Shown: piece after piece, positions 53,401-61,562 of the stretch
Layout of the letters: each line of letters starts with the position of its first letter
How positions within the stretch are numbered: the stretch's first letter is position 1
NCBI GenBank assembly: GCA_029861955.1
Contig: JAOTYK010000011.1
Span: forward strand, 1 to 64,000
DNA: 64,000 nt
Source: Acidobacteriota bacterium
GTDB taxonomy: Bacteria; Acidobacteriota; Polarisedimenticolia; Polarisedimenticolales; Polarisedimenticolaceae
Reading direction: 5' to 3'
The notes under the pieces: model-generated
The model's database searches: none
Seen by the model: only the letters and a program-made list of their open reading frames with translations
What the model was told of the DNA's origin: nothing
Position numbers and translations under genes: made by a program

Positions 53401-55914
53401 GAGATCCTGGGTCACGTTGCCCGGCTGGTTGCCGGTGGTTGCCTCACCGGAGAGACGCATCACGACATTGCGATTCCCGTCGTACTGATAGTCCTCGGTC
53501 ACGAAGCCGTTGCCCGGCGCCGGCGCAGGACAGAACGGCTGATGCGGCAGACCGGGGATTGGTGCGTTGAAGAAGTACTCGTCGCACGTACGGGTCATGT
53601 AGTTGAGGATGTCGTACTCGTAGACCGTGGTGTCGAACGCGTTGGGGCGAACCGCCCCCGTCTCGTCGACGTTCAGTCGGTCGATACGGACGACGTTGTC
53701 GTTGGGGTCGTAGTACGTGAAGGTGTCGTAGCGGGTCCCCGCCGGCTGCGGTTCGCGGGACTGTTCGAGAACCTGCTGATCCAGCTCGTTGTAGACATAG
53801 AGCGAATCGTTCCCACGGGGATCGATCTTGCGGATCATTCGACCCAGGATGTCGTATTCGTAGGTCGTGGTCAGGTTGAAACCACCGTCGTCGATGATCT
53901 CACTTTCCCGATAGCCCTCTTGCGGGCCGACGGGGTAGTAGGTGAACACATCCTGACGGGTGAATCCGCTCCCGTTGTCCGGCCACAGGTGCCCGGTCCT
54001 CTGCCCGAAGCCGTTATAGCTGAAGCTGTGCTGGACGGACAGAATGCGGTCCTGGGTGAAGAGACGATTGCCGTTGGGATCGTACCCATGGGTCATGACG
54101 TTACCGCGACCATCCATGTGCTCCGTGACGAAGTCCGTTCCGTTGCCGCCACCGGCGAAATCGTCATACAGCCAGTTCTCGCTGATCAGCGGCTGCGCGC
54201 CACCGAGCGGCCCCGGGTTCTCGATTCGATTCAACAGGTTGCCCTGTGAGCGACGATCGGGGTTGGCGGCGTCGTAGAGATACTGCACGTCGTTCTGATT
54301 CGGGTAGGTGACCTTGACCACCTGCGATTCGTTGTCGTAGTCCCAGCGTGTCTCGAAGATGGGCGGGTCCGCGGGGCGAATCTGGGGACCCGGTCGGTTC
54401 AGAATATCGGTGGTCTGCGCGAAGGGGATCGCCTGCCCGGTGTACTCGTGCAACATCACCATCCGACTCTGCACGTCGAAGAACGACTCGATGACGTTTC
54501 CGTTGCGGTCGTTCTCAATCGTCCGCAGGACGGCGAAGTTATTCGCCGGATTCGGAACCACGGGTAGGTAGAAGTACTCGAAACGCTCACCCGGATTGCC
54601 GAGACGCTGGCTAACGACGTGATCGAACTCGACGTCGAGGGGGTTGACCGTGGGTGCATAGGTGTTCTCGATGAATATCTGCCCCTTGGGGTCGGTGATC
54701 GTCAGTAGATTGTGATTCAACTGGGGATCGGGTAGGCCCTTGGAGTACGTGTAGGTCGTGGTCTTTCCGGCAGGAAAGTCGTTGCCATTTGGCGTGCCGA
54801 GCACCTTCGGGGTCGTCACCGATTTCAGGTCGCCGAAGGACCCCTCGGGCGTCAAACCGTCGTAGTAATCGTAGACCACCTGACGGCCGGCGAAATCCGT
54901 CACGGAGTCGATGAAGCCGTTGATGTTGTAGGCAATGAAAATATTGCGACCGAGCGTGTCGGTGATCGTGTCCAACCGACCCAGCCCGTCGTACACGAAG
55001 GCCAGCGAATTGCCATTGCGATCGACGATCGTGTCGATCTTGCCCTGCTCGGGGCTATTGTCGAACGCGTTGAAGTTCCAGGTACCGAGGTCCGGAAACG
55101 TCAGCGTGTACGTGCCGTCGTTGTTCTCCACGAAGGTGCGGAAGTACTCGCGGGTCTCCCACGTGCCGCCACCGGTCGGAGTGTAGGTGTCGACCCGCGT
55201 GTTGCCGTCATGGAGCACGAGATCGAATCCGGGAATTCCGCACTGGATGCCGTCGCGCGTCATGCCGGCGGTGTTGATTCCCAGGGTGCCCTCGCGATTG
55301 AGGTTCTTGGCAGAGATCAGGTAGGCGTTGAAATCGCCGACCGCAGGAACGACACCGTCGATCGTCATCTGGTCGATGCTGTCGACCTCGGCGAAGACGG
55401 TTCCAGTCACGAAGTCGCTGCTGAGAGGCGCTCGCAACGTGCAGTAACGAAGATCCGGAATCGCGCCACCGGGATTGGTCGGCTGCTGCCAGTGCATGGT
55501 GTCGGGGTCGTCGAACATCAGGTCCAGCACTTCGGACGGACCGACGTTCGGCGCCTCGATATAGATGTTGTACGAGTGGTCCCAGTTGATGCCGTTGGGG
55601 CTATCGGGTCCGATGCGCGAGCGGTACTTGCGCGCCCAGGTGAAGTCCAGGCCTCGACCCTCGATCGTCAGATCGGTTTCGGAGTGATGGAACTCTCCGG
55701 AGAACAGGTAGGTCGAGCCACCCCCGGAGACTCCCCCGCCACAGGTCGGTGGCTGAGAGCCGCAGGTCAGGTCGTCGGTCTCTGGTGAGCCAGCGACCGG
55801 ATCCTCACAGGGCTTGCAACCCGGCTCCTGGAGCTGGGGCGTCTGGGCCACGGTGGCACCCGCGAATAGAAGCAGACCGACCAGAAGAGCCGGCAAATAG
55901 ATACGTCGTGACAT
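50440..55914 (-). CDS. secreted RHS/YD-repeat protein with unique C-terminal tip
   Basis: This 1824-residue exported protein has a Sec signal (MSRRIYLPALLVGLLLFAGATVAQ) and a DUF6531-like N-terminal region (GEFHHSETDLTIEGRGLDFTWARKY, quoted in part: TIEGRGLDFTWARKYRS). Dozens of YD repeats (YDxxGRxxxxxD pattern) run over about 280-1600 and would form the RHS shell. The RHS core end is RARYMDPRAGRFTTRDPIG-like (YYRSRYMDPRAGRFTTRDPIG is split here) and GNNPGTYVDPWGL, near residue 1650. The last 170 or so residues after DPWGL are unrelated: a Cys-containing, Gly-rich beta domain (CVTCECVDPGKCRITVSAKSG). No immunity-like gene follows, so a toxin role is doubtful. GAGGAGG precedes the ATG. Confidence 0.92.
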   Translation of the reverse strand: MSRRIYLPALLVGLLLFAGATVAQTPQLQEPGCKPCEDPVAGSPETDDLTCGSQPPTCGGGVSGGGSTYLFSGEFHHSETDLTIEGRGLDFTWARKYRSRIGPDSPNGINWDHSYNIYIEAPNVGPSEVLDLMFDDPDTMHWQQPTNPGGAIPDLRYCTLRAPLSSDFVTGTVFAEVDSIDQMTIDGVVPAVGDFNAYLISAKNLNREGTLGINTAGMTRDGIQCGIPGFDLVLHDGNTRVDTYTPTGGGTWETREYFRTFVENNDGTYTLTFPDLGTWNFNAFDNSPEQGKIDTIVDRNGNSLAFVYDGLGRLDTITDTLGRNIFIAYNINGFIDSVTDFAGRQVVYDYYDGLTPEGSFGDLKSVTTPKVLGTPNGNDFPAGKTTTYTYSKGLPDPQLNHNLLTITDPKGQIFIENTYAPTVNPLDVEFDHVVSQRLGNPGERFEYFYLPVVPNPANNFAVLRTIENDRNGNVIESFFDVQSRMVMLHEYTGQAIPFAQTTDILNRPGPQIRPADPPIFETRWDYDNESQVVKVTYPNQNDVQYLYDAANPDRRSQGNLLNRIENPGPLGGAQPLISENWLYDDFAGGGNGTDFVTEHMDGRGNVMTHGYDPNGNRLFTQDRILSVQHSFSYNGFGQRTGHLWPDNGSGFTRQDVFTYYPVGPQEGYRESEIIDDGGFNLTTTYEYDILGRMIRKIDPRGNDSLYVYNELDQQVLEQSREPQPAGTRYDTFTYYDPNDNVVRIDRLNVDETGAVRPNAFDTTVYEYDILNYMTRTCDEYFFNAPIPGLPHQPFCPAPAPGNGFVTEDYQYDGNRNVVMRLSGEATTGNQPGNVTQDLYDERDLLFHEVRSPGLPDQSTTEFNYDPNRNLTERVQGLEGVNPRVTRMTYDGYDRLTQESDPMNNITFRIYDPNDNLDRIVVEGEEFDIPGDIGNVRLSDVTYVYDNMDRRTLTITEWFDTPTQLPIGPGQAIEETIYSDTSQVTQVINGNGNSRYVTYDSANRMLTQSDDKSNESVFIYDANSNVIRIDETAKSDLLAPDETFLTEYVYDGMDRRTVTIDSSGNLASNEFDSRDNNTLSFDTLGNELRRTYDGHSRLLTEDRVLTDTGDGSGLVIGGILTETEYDDNSRPVRLIDGNGNTTRYTYDNLDRRVLKQFDDGTIHQYEFDPHHNWVFLFDANGTDLEFQYDLNDRRDQMQVLALGVGVSGATSFEQTQYDGLGRLVTGQDDDSFVGRTYDSLSRVLQDDQNGQVTAREVDAVGNSTQTIYPNGRTIDRIYDSLDRVTEILDGAVTIAKYNYVGPDRVTEKSYGNGMTTRFEYDGIQGVANPVGDFGTKRITRVDHFDGGGTTVDNREYRWDPMYNKKQATDLSGAGPQLTIDYEYDSVYRMRREVRTDAGAVIVGDVGYTYDDVGNRTNVIGGLFPGLYLMNAVDAPVNQYTQTSFDVRLYDPNGNLRDTDGLGPILHQYDVRNQFVQGQVSAVGVVTASYDILGRRIRTVDSAGTATRYFYDGWNVIEEQDGIGVTQATYVFGGAPDEIVEMDRGAQFFFHSDDLGSVRAITDNLANVIERYEYTDFGEPTFFDPFYNLMGGSTIANPYLFNGRRWDEETGWNYYRSRYMDPRAGRFTTRDPIGIWGDRAEMGNGFTYVGNNPGTYVDPWGLFKCVAKKVKDSTDTERIHWGSTWRKYLYAWGGVNASDSGFSMTVSGSAGVYWGWYSADNDKIKPKACVTCECVDPGKCRITVSAKSGSVWNREKGVISLAAGASVTYRGDGDEVDVDFTAGAANQGGDAVGAGVGPVSAGISFPSSSMSGKVSLGSAKWRCVKQ

Positions 55915-55945
55915 TCGTTCCTCCTCGCCCGTTCTCGGGGCTCCA

Positions 55946-55961
55946 CCGGGTCTAGACCCGG
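55946..55961. promoter_or_regulatory. perfect 16-bp palindrome upstream of the RHS gene
   Basis: CCGGGTCTAGACCCGG is a complete palindrome 32 bases before the RHS start codon, between the upstream terminator and the ribosome binding site. It could be an operator, or a leader hairpin if transcription starts further upstream. Confidence 0.4.
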
Positions 55962-55989
55962 CCGGGAGGTCGTTTCACGGCCTGCGGGC

Positions 55990-56021
55990 AAAAAAAAGGG
56001 GTGGGCTGGATCGCCCACCCC
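55990..56021 (-). terminator. strong intrinsic terminator
   Basis: On the minus strand GGGGTGGGC and GCCCACCCC pair perfectly (9 bp, 6-base loop) and are followed by eight T residues (A run 55990-55997 on the plus strand). It ends the minus-strand remnant at 56047-56643 and isolates the RHS gene. Confidence 0.9.
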
Positions 56022-56046
56022 ATCCGTCGTTTTTCTCTAAACCGGC

Positions 56047-56643
56047 TCAGGGGCAGCTGCCGCTGAGGTCCTTCGTCGTGGCGCCACAGGCTCCCGACGG
56101 GTCGATCCCATTCCGCTCCCCGGCGGTGGCCAGACCCCACGGACTCTCCGTGCCGGAGCCGTCGCTCCCGATGACCAGATAGAACAGGTTGCCGGAGGGC
56201 ACACCGTTCCAGGTGTAGCTGCCGTTGCCGATGTCGCACTGGTTTCCGGAGAGTGCCAACGTCGTCAGGTTGGCCAGATCTCCGTAGATCAGGTTGTACT
56301 GGGTGGCACCACAGCCGGCATCCCAACTGATGCCGATCTGATCACCGCCGACGGTCTCACGCTCGCCAAGCAACGCGGCGGTCCCTCCGGCGCCATCGGC
56401 GGCCGGCGCGGGCCCACTGCTGGTGGAGCAGGGATTGAGGACGTCGGAACGGAACTCGACGTTGTCCACCGAATACCAACGGTCATCGTTGGCATTCTGC
56501 CGTTGCTCCGTTCGAACTCTCCGCAGCGATGGGAGCCCGGCCCGCTCAGAACGGTCCAGGCGGCGAAGGTCGCCGGACCCTCTCCATGACGTCCCCGGCG
56601 ACGTTGGGCCCGCCGTGAGACTCCGTGTCGCGATGCCGCATAA
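56047..56643 (-). pseudogene. C-terminal remnant of a secreted FN3-type protein
   Basis: The frame is open from a stop at 56644-56646 down to 56047 (198 codons) without a plausible start and ribosome binding site. The coherent part DDRWYSVDNVEFRSDVLNPC...ISWDAGCGATQYNLIYGDL...WGLATAGERNGIDPSGACG resembles the jelly-roll end plus FN3-like tail of large secreted proteins. Upstream the same theme switches frame, indicating decay. GTG 56469 would give a 140-residue product. It still carries its own perfect terminator just downstream (55990-56021). Confidence 0.55.
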
Positions 56644-56697
56644 TCATCGAGGGCAGGTTTGCCCTGCCAGATAGATGGCACCCACCTGCCCCGCAGA

Positions 56698-57636
56698 TTA
56701 CATCCGCCGGAACCGGACATCGTCGCTGCTGGCGTCGGACTGGATCCGCAGGGTCAGCGGCTGTCCCCCATCGGTCGACGGCGCAATGAGAGGCTGGGAA
56801 TCGATCCCTTCCACCAGCACGTCGGCAGGGAGGATCACCTCGGCGCCGGCCATCGGCGCACTGATCACGATGTCGGAGTCCTGTTTCCAGTCACCACGGA
56901 GGTCGAGGACTCCGCCGGCCATCCGAATGTTAAAATTCAGCCGGGACGGGCTGGCGTTGCCGATCCGACTGAACTCGCCACCGGCCATGGAGAGATCGAG
57001 GTCCAGCGAGCCAATCGGCTCCTTCAAGGGCTCACTCACTCTTAAAGAGACGCCCGCCTTGTTGAAGGCAAAGCGGCTATCCCGTAACCACAACCCGCCC
57101 ACATCCACTTCGCCACCACAGGCGGTCAGGCTGGTATCGAGTTGGATCAACACGTCCGGCGGAAGAGTCACTCGCAAGCTCGGCGAACTGGCACCGAATA
57201 GACGTGCGAGGATCGATGGCCCGCCGGCCGTACCGCCGGGACTGAGGGCGATCCGATAGGTCCAGACGCCGTCCTCATCGGTCGTCGCGGTTTGCTCGAG
57301 GGTATAGCGTCGGCTGTCGTACTCGGCATCGACACCGATGGGTTCTCCGGCGCGACCCGGTGACAGATGAAATTCCCCGCTCTGAAATTCGACGATGACC
57401 CGTGCCGGGGCTCCGGCCGGAACGGCCACGGCATCGGAACGGGTCTCCGGCGTTGCCGGTGCAGATGGCGCCGGGGGCCGCTCCCCGAACGTCTCGCTAA
57501 CCGACTGTTCGTTGCCGGCCTGGCTCTTGCCGACCATGACCAACACGACGGCGACGATGGCGGCGATCAGGAGCAGCCCGGCACAGCCTCCGCAGCCCCA
57601 CATGAAGAATTTCGCCCACGGTGATCGCTCGGCCAT
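56698..57636 (-). CDS. membrane-anchored beta-structure protein (adhesin/toast-rack-like)
   Basis: The 312-residue protein has a single N-terminal membrane anchor (GGCAGLLLIAAIVAVVLVMVG, residues about 17-37; Cys-rich MWGCGGCAG at its start). A Pro/Ala linker and a long repetitive beta region follow (VIVEFQSGEFHLSPG, LSMAGGEFSRIGN, IRMAGGVLDLRGDW, ISAPMAGAEVILPADVLVEG), similar to the DUF4097/LiaF-like toast-rack folds. GGAGG precedes ATG 57636; upstream in-frame residues are discarded. It is probably exposed to the periplasm. Possible stress-sensor or scaffold; family assignment is tentative. Confidence 0.75.
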   Translation of the reverse strand: MAERSPWAKFFMWGCGGCAGLLLIAAIVAVVLVMVGKSQAGNEQSVSETFGERPPAPSAPATPETRSDAVAVPAGAPARVIVEFQSGEFHLSPGRAGEPIGVDAEYDSRRYTLEQTATTDEDGVWTYRIALSPGGTAGGPSILARLFGASSPSLRVTLPPDVLIQLDTSLTACGGEVDVGGLWLRDSRFAFNKAGVSLRVSEPLKEPIGSLDLDLSMAGGEFSRIGNASPSRLNFNIRMAGGVLDLRGDWKQDSDIVISAPMAGAEVILPADVLVEGIDSQPLIAPSTDGGQPLTLRIQSDASSDDVRFRRM

Positions 57637-57771
57637 CGGTTGCCTCCAGCCAGGAATTCCGGTCTTTTTTGCCCAGGTTGCGGCCCCGTCAGGATACCCT
57701 ATTGTTGTTGATACGTATGCGAGTCGCCGCAATGGGCGTGCCGACTTGTGAACCTCCGTGGGGGTAGAATC

Positions 57772-58911
57772 GTGGCAAGCAACAAGTGGGCGCGGGAAGG
57801 GTTTAACTGGGGACCCGGCCTCTTCATCATCGGATACCACGTCGGACTGGCCATCGGGCTACCACTCTATTTCGCCAGTCATCGACCCGCGCTCGGTGTC
57901 GTCGTCTCTTCGATCGTCATTCTCATCCTTTCCGAGATCGGCATCGGCGCGGCGTACCACCGTTTCTATTCCCATCGCTGCTTCAAGCTGAACCGCGTCG
58001 CCGAGGCGGCCCTACTCTTTCTCGGGACCGTCGCGACCCAGGGCAGCGTGCTTCGCTGGTCCTGCGACCATCGGAATCATCACGCCCACGTCGATACGGA
58101 CCTGGATCCGTACTCGATCAATAAGGGCTTCTTCTTCGCTCACATGGGCTGGCTGTTCGAGAAGAGCAAGCCGATTGACGAACGGATCGTTCAGGATCTG
58201 ATGAAGAACCCGTTGGTGCGCTTTCAGCATCGCCATGCGAACGCCCTCAGCATCGGCAGCAACGCCGGGCTGTGGCTCCTCTTCGGCTGGCTGTTCAACG
58301 ACTTCCTCGGTGCCTTCGTCCTCCTCTGGTGGACCCGATTGGCGCTCTCCCATCATCTGACGTGGTTCATCAACTCCCTGGCGCATACCTGGGGCAGCAA
58401 GACCTACTCGCGGGAGCACACGGCCGTCGATAATTTCGTCGTCGCCATGCTCACCGTCGGCGAGGGCTACCACAACTACCATCACACCTTCCCCTCGGAC
58501 TATCGCAACGGTGTGAAGTGGTTCCACTTCGACCCCACTAAATGGACGATCTTCCTTCTCTCGAAGGTCGGGCTGGCCTCTGGACTCAAGCGCTACGACG
58601 AGCATCGGATCAAGAACCGACTGCTGGACGAGGATCATCGACGGGTCATCGAGCAGCTGAAGGCCTCGGCCCAACGGACCCGCGAAGAGCTCGGGCAGCG
58701 CGCCGATGAACTGGCCGCCCGAATCCACGAGAAGCTGGCCCAGCTGGCTCAGCTGATGAAACAGCTGGAATCGTTGGATCGGAAGAAGGCCTACCAGGAC
58801 CGGCGGCGGCAAATACAGGCCCAGCTCCGCGAACTCAAGCAGAGTATGCGGCGGGATTGGAAGGACTGGTATCGGCTCTGCGACTCGGTCCTGGCCGACG
58901 CGCCTGCCTGA
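57772..58911 (+). CDS. acyl-CoA/acyl-lipid delta-9-type desaturase with coiled-coil C-terminus
   Basis: The 379-residue integral-membrane di-iron desaturase carries the three His boxes HRFYSH (63-68), DHRNHHAH (H100, H103, H104) and EGYHNYHH (about 235-242), and hydrophobic pairs between them. It introduces a cis double bond into saturated acyl chains using reduced ferredoxin or cytochrome b5-type donors. Residues about 280-375 are an extra heptad-rich coiled coil (EQLKASAQRTREELGQRADE, LAQLAQLMKQLESLDRKKAYQ) not usual in the family. GTG 57772 (GTGGGGG upstream) is preferred over GTG 57748. Single gene, divergent from the membrane-anchored beta-protein. Confidence 0.9.
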   Translation: MASNKWAREGFNWGPGLFIIGYHVGLAIGLPLYFASHRPALGVVVSSIVILILSEIGIGAAYHRFYSHRCFKLNRVAEAALLFLGTVATQGSVLRWSCDHRNHHAHVDTDLDPYSINKGFFFAHMGWLFEKSKPIDERIVQDLMKNPLVRFQHRHANALSIGSNAGLWLLFGWLFNDFLGAFVLLWWTRLALSHHLTWFINSLAHTWGSKTYSREHTAVDNFVVAMLTVGEGYHNYHHTFPSDYRNGVKWFHFDPTKWTIFLLSKVGLASGLKRYDEHRIKNRLLDEDHRRVIEQLKASAQRTREELGQRADELAARIHEKLAQLAQLMKQLESLDRKKAYQDRRRQIQAQLRELKQSMRRDWKDWYRLCDSVLADAPA

Positions 58912-59172
58912 TCCGCCTCCCGACTCGACAGGCTATGACACAGTCCGACGTTGCCAACGGGCAAATCCGTCGTAGACTCTCCGTGACATCCGGAGTGGTC
59001 TGCGAATAGCGGACCCGGCAACCTGGGACGGACAACCCGAGGTGCCTTCCCGGTCGATCATGGGGATCGATTCGGGAGATGTGGCCTGGACCTCTCGTGG
59101 GTCGAGGCAACAAACTGTCCAACGCGCGGGAGCGCGGCAACCGGGTGTCTTCTTCCATGGAGGAGAAGACAT

Positions 59173-59532
59173 ATGAGTACCCCCAACCACCCCAATCACC
59201 ATCTCTGGCGGAACGGCCGTCTGTGGTGGATCGCGTTCACGATTCATAGGCAGAACTGGACCAAGGAACGGATTCGCTGCTCCCTGGGCACGGCCGAGGT
59301 CGAGGAAGCCCGCCGCCGACGGGACCGTGTGTTGGCACGGATCGCCGAGTGCACCGACTGCGAGCTGTCGCTGCGATTCGTCGCACCGGCGACCGACGAC
59401 GGCCGTGTACACTTCTCGAATGATCGAAGACGGCGGGGATCCAAGACTTCCGATCCGGGGACGGGGCAGCGGCGACAACCCCGCGAATCGGTTTACGACG
59501 CAGGAGATTCGTCTCGACGAGTCGCCGGATAG
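59173..59532 (+). CDS. small basic protein resembling an integrase arm-type DNA-binding domain
   Basis: The 119-residue product has GGAGGAGAAG upstream of ATG 59173. Residues 9-70, WRNGRLWWIAFTIHRQNWTKE...SLGTAEVEEARRRRDRVLARI, look like the arm-binding beta-beta-beta-alpha domain of tyrosine recombinases, without any catalytic domain. The C-terminal 40 residues are low-complexity and overlap the start of the next gene by 113 bases. It could be a stand-alone DNA-binding protein or an integrase relic. Nucleic-acid binding is inferred. Confidence 0.55.
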   Translation: MSTPNHPNHHLWRNGRLWWIAFTIHRQNWTKERIRCSLGTAEVEEARRRRDRVLARIAECTDCELSLRFVAPATDDGRVHFSNDRRRRGSKTSDPGTGQRRQPRESVYDAGDSSRRVAG

Positions 59533-60478
59533 GGTCAAGACCACCTTCCTGGAGGATGCGTCGCGGTCCATCGTGTCGTTCAACGACAGCCCGGACCTCC
59601 CGTTCTGTGCGTCGCTGAACCCCTATCGAGGATGCGAACACGGTTGCGCCTATTGTTATGCACGGCCGACCCACGAGTTCCTGGAGATGTCCGCCGGGCT
59701 CGACTTCGAGACGAAGATCTTCGTCAAGAGTCGAGCTGCGGAACTCCTGGAGCAGAAGCTCGGGGGAAGCAGCTGGCAGCCCCAGCTTCTGGCCCTGAGC
59801 GGTGTCACCGACCCGTATCAGCCGATCGAACGAAAATTGGAGATCACACGTCGCTGCCTGGAGGTGTTGGTTCGTTTCCGGAACCCCGTCGGCATCATCA
59901 CCAAGAACGAAATGGTCACGCGCGATACGGATCATCTGCGGACACTGGCGGGATTCGACGCCGCCCGCGTGTTCCTCTCCATCACAACCCTCGACGACGA
60001 ACTGGCCGGCAAGTTGGAACCACGCTGCTCGCGCCCGCAGCGACGGCTGCAGGCGATTCGCGAGTTGACCGCCGCGGGAGTCCCGTGTGGCGTGATGGTC
60101 GCGCCGGTCATCCCCGGTCTCAACGACCACGAGATCCCGAAGATCCTGCAGGCCGCCGCCGAAGCGGGTGCCGACACGGCCGGTTACATCCTTCTGCGTT
60201 TGCCGGGGGCCGTCGAGGGGCTCTTCACGGAATGGCTACGTCAGCATGTTCCCACGCAGGAGAGCAAGGTGTTACATCGACTCGCCTCGATGCGTGGCGG
60301 CAAGCTGCAGGACAGCCGCTTCGGGCATCGGATGCGGGGAACCGGTGTCGTGGCCGATCAGATCCGACGTCTATTCGATATTGCGCGCCGTCGACACGGG
60401 CTGGACAAATCTGCGCTCAAACTCTCGACCGCGTCGTTTAGACGACCGGGCGATTCCGGACGTCTCTTCGAACTCTGA
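59420..60478 (+). CDS. PA0069/SplB-like radical SAM protein
   Basis: The 352-residue radical SAM enzyme has the cluster motif NPYRGCEHGCAYCYARPTHE (CxxxCxxC, near residue 70), SGVTDPYQPIE and VMVAPVIPGLNDHEI. This is the PA0069 group related to spore photoproduct lyase, of unknown reaction and often encoded near DNA-repair genes. ATG 59420 lies within the preceding small gene, implying coupling. The stop is three bases from the convergent selD stop. A DNA-repair link is only suggested by the family. Confidence 0.88.
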   Translation: MIEDGGDPRLPIRGRGSGDNPANRFTTQEIRLDESPDRVKTTFLEDASRSIVSFNDSPDLPFCASLNPYRGCEHGCAYCYARPTHEFLEMSAGLDFETKIFVKSRAAELLEQKLGGSSWQPQLLALSGVTDPYQPIERKLEITRRCLEVLVRFRNPVGIITKNEMVTRDTDHLRTLAGFDAARVFLSITTLDDELAGKLEPRCSRPQRRLQAIRELTAAGVPCGVMVAPVIPGLNDHEIPKILQAAAEAGADTAGYILLRLPGAVEGLFTEWLRQHVPTQESKVLHRLASMRGGKLQDSRFGHRMRGTGVVADQIRRLFDIARRRHGLDKSALKLSTASFRRPGDSGRLFEL

Positions 60479-60481
60479 CTG

Positions 60482-61543
60482 CTACGGCGTCACGTCGATA
60501 CGCGGCGGGCCGGCGACGCATTCGCCGATGCGGGCCGCGGAGCCACCTTCCGCCTCGATCGCAGCGATGAAGACCGGCACGTTCTTCTCGGGCAGGCTGA
60601 TCAACAGACCACCGGAGGTCTGGGGGTCGAACAGTGCCGCACGACGGGCCGCGTCGATCGACGCGTCGATCGTCAGCGAGTCGCCGACACTCTCCTCGTT
60701 GGGTTCGGTCGACGCCGTGGTGACGCCATCCGCCACCAGTTGCAGGAATCCATCGTGGAGTGGCAACGACCCCAGGTTAAGCCTGGCACCCACACCGGAA
60801 CTGCGACAGATCCCCAACAGGTGGCGCGCAAGACCGAAGCCGGTGACATCCGTGCACGCACGACCTTCGTTCGCCAGCGCCAGTCGCGATGCGACTCGGT
60901 TGGTCTGCTCCATCAGATGCAACGCCGGCTCCAGCGCATCGTCGTCGATCCGCTGCTTGCGGTAGGCGTTGATCAGAACCCCGGTTCCCAACGGCTTCGT
61001 CAAGAGCAGAGAGTCCCCGGGTTTCGCATCGGCCAACGTCAGGACTCGACCCTTGTCGATGACGCCGGTCACGGCCAACCCGTACTTGAGGTCGTCATCG
61101 GCCACCGTGTGGCCCCCGATAATCGCGGCGCCTTCGTCGCGAACCGTCTCCGCCCCACCCGCGATGATCTCGCCAAGCATCTCGGTCGGGACCCGCGAGG
61201 GGAAACAGCAGATATTCAGGGCGAACAGCGGGCGTCCACCCATGGCGTAGATATCCGAGATCGAGTTGGCGGCCGCGACACGTCCGAACCGTCGGGGGTC
61301 ATCGCAGACCGGGGTGATGAAATCGGTGGTCGCCACCCACGACTGGCCGTCGTGCAGAAACACTCCTGCATCGTCGCCGGTCTCCGGACCGACGATGACG
61401 CGACGATCGTCACCGAGCACGGCTTTTAGCGTGCCCACAATCTCCGCCAGGTCCCCCGGACCGGTCTTGGCCGCTCAGCCGCCGGAGGCGGCGCACTCGG
61501 TCAGGCGGATGCCAGTTCTTCGAAACCAACCCATGGATGGCAT
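60482..61543 (-). CDS. selD: selenide, water dikinase SelD, predicted selenoprotein (UGA = Sec)
   Basis: SelD makes selenophosphate from selenide and ATP. Read from ATG 61543 (or 61534) the frame runs RLTECAASGG-UGA-AAKTGPGDLAEIVG, with UGA at 61475-61477 exactly where SelD has its catalytic Cys or Sec before the conserved Lys (GG-C/U-x-x-K). It then continues without a break into DDAGVFLHDG, SISDIYAMGG, IIGGHTVADDDLKYGLAVTG and TDVTGFGLARHL, all typical SelD motifs, to residue 353. Sec would be residue 23 (or 20). Starting at internal GTG 61438 would lose the active site. A hairpin follows the UGA directly. selA, selB and selC are not in this window. Confidence 0.9.
61447..61474 (-). promoter_or_regulatory. 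candidate bacterial SECIS hairpin in selD
   Basis: On the mRNA the bases right after the UGA contain GGUCC (61462-61458), loop GGG, GGACC (61454-61450), a perfect 5-bp apical stem 12 bases after the UGA. A lower stem CCA/UGG (61470-61468 with 61449-61447) closes it with a 5-base bulge. Position and G-rich apical loop fit bacterial SECIS elements. Confidence 0.55.
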
Positions 61544-61562
61544 CTTACCCCGTGGCGAGGGA

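Noticed and set aside
58912-59172. 261-bp spacer checked for a riboswitch or tRNA-Sec near selD
   Set aside because: No cobalamin, TPP, SAM or glycine riboswitch core and no UCA anticodon tRNA fold could be recognised.
58933-59583. 216-codon minus-strand frame before the radical SAM gene
   Set aside because: No recognisable motif; overlaps the ribosome binding site and start of the plus-strand small gene, which looks real.
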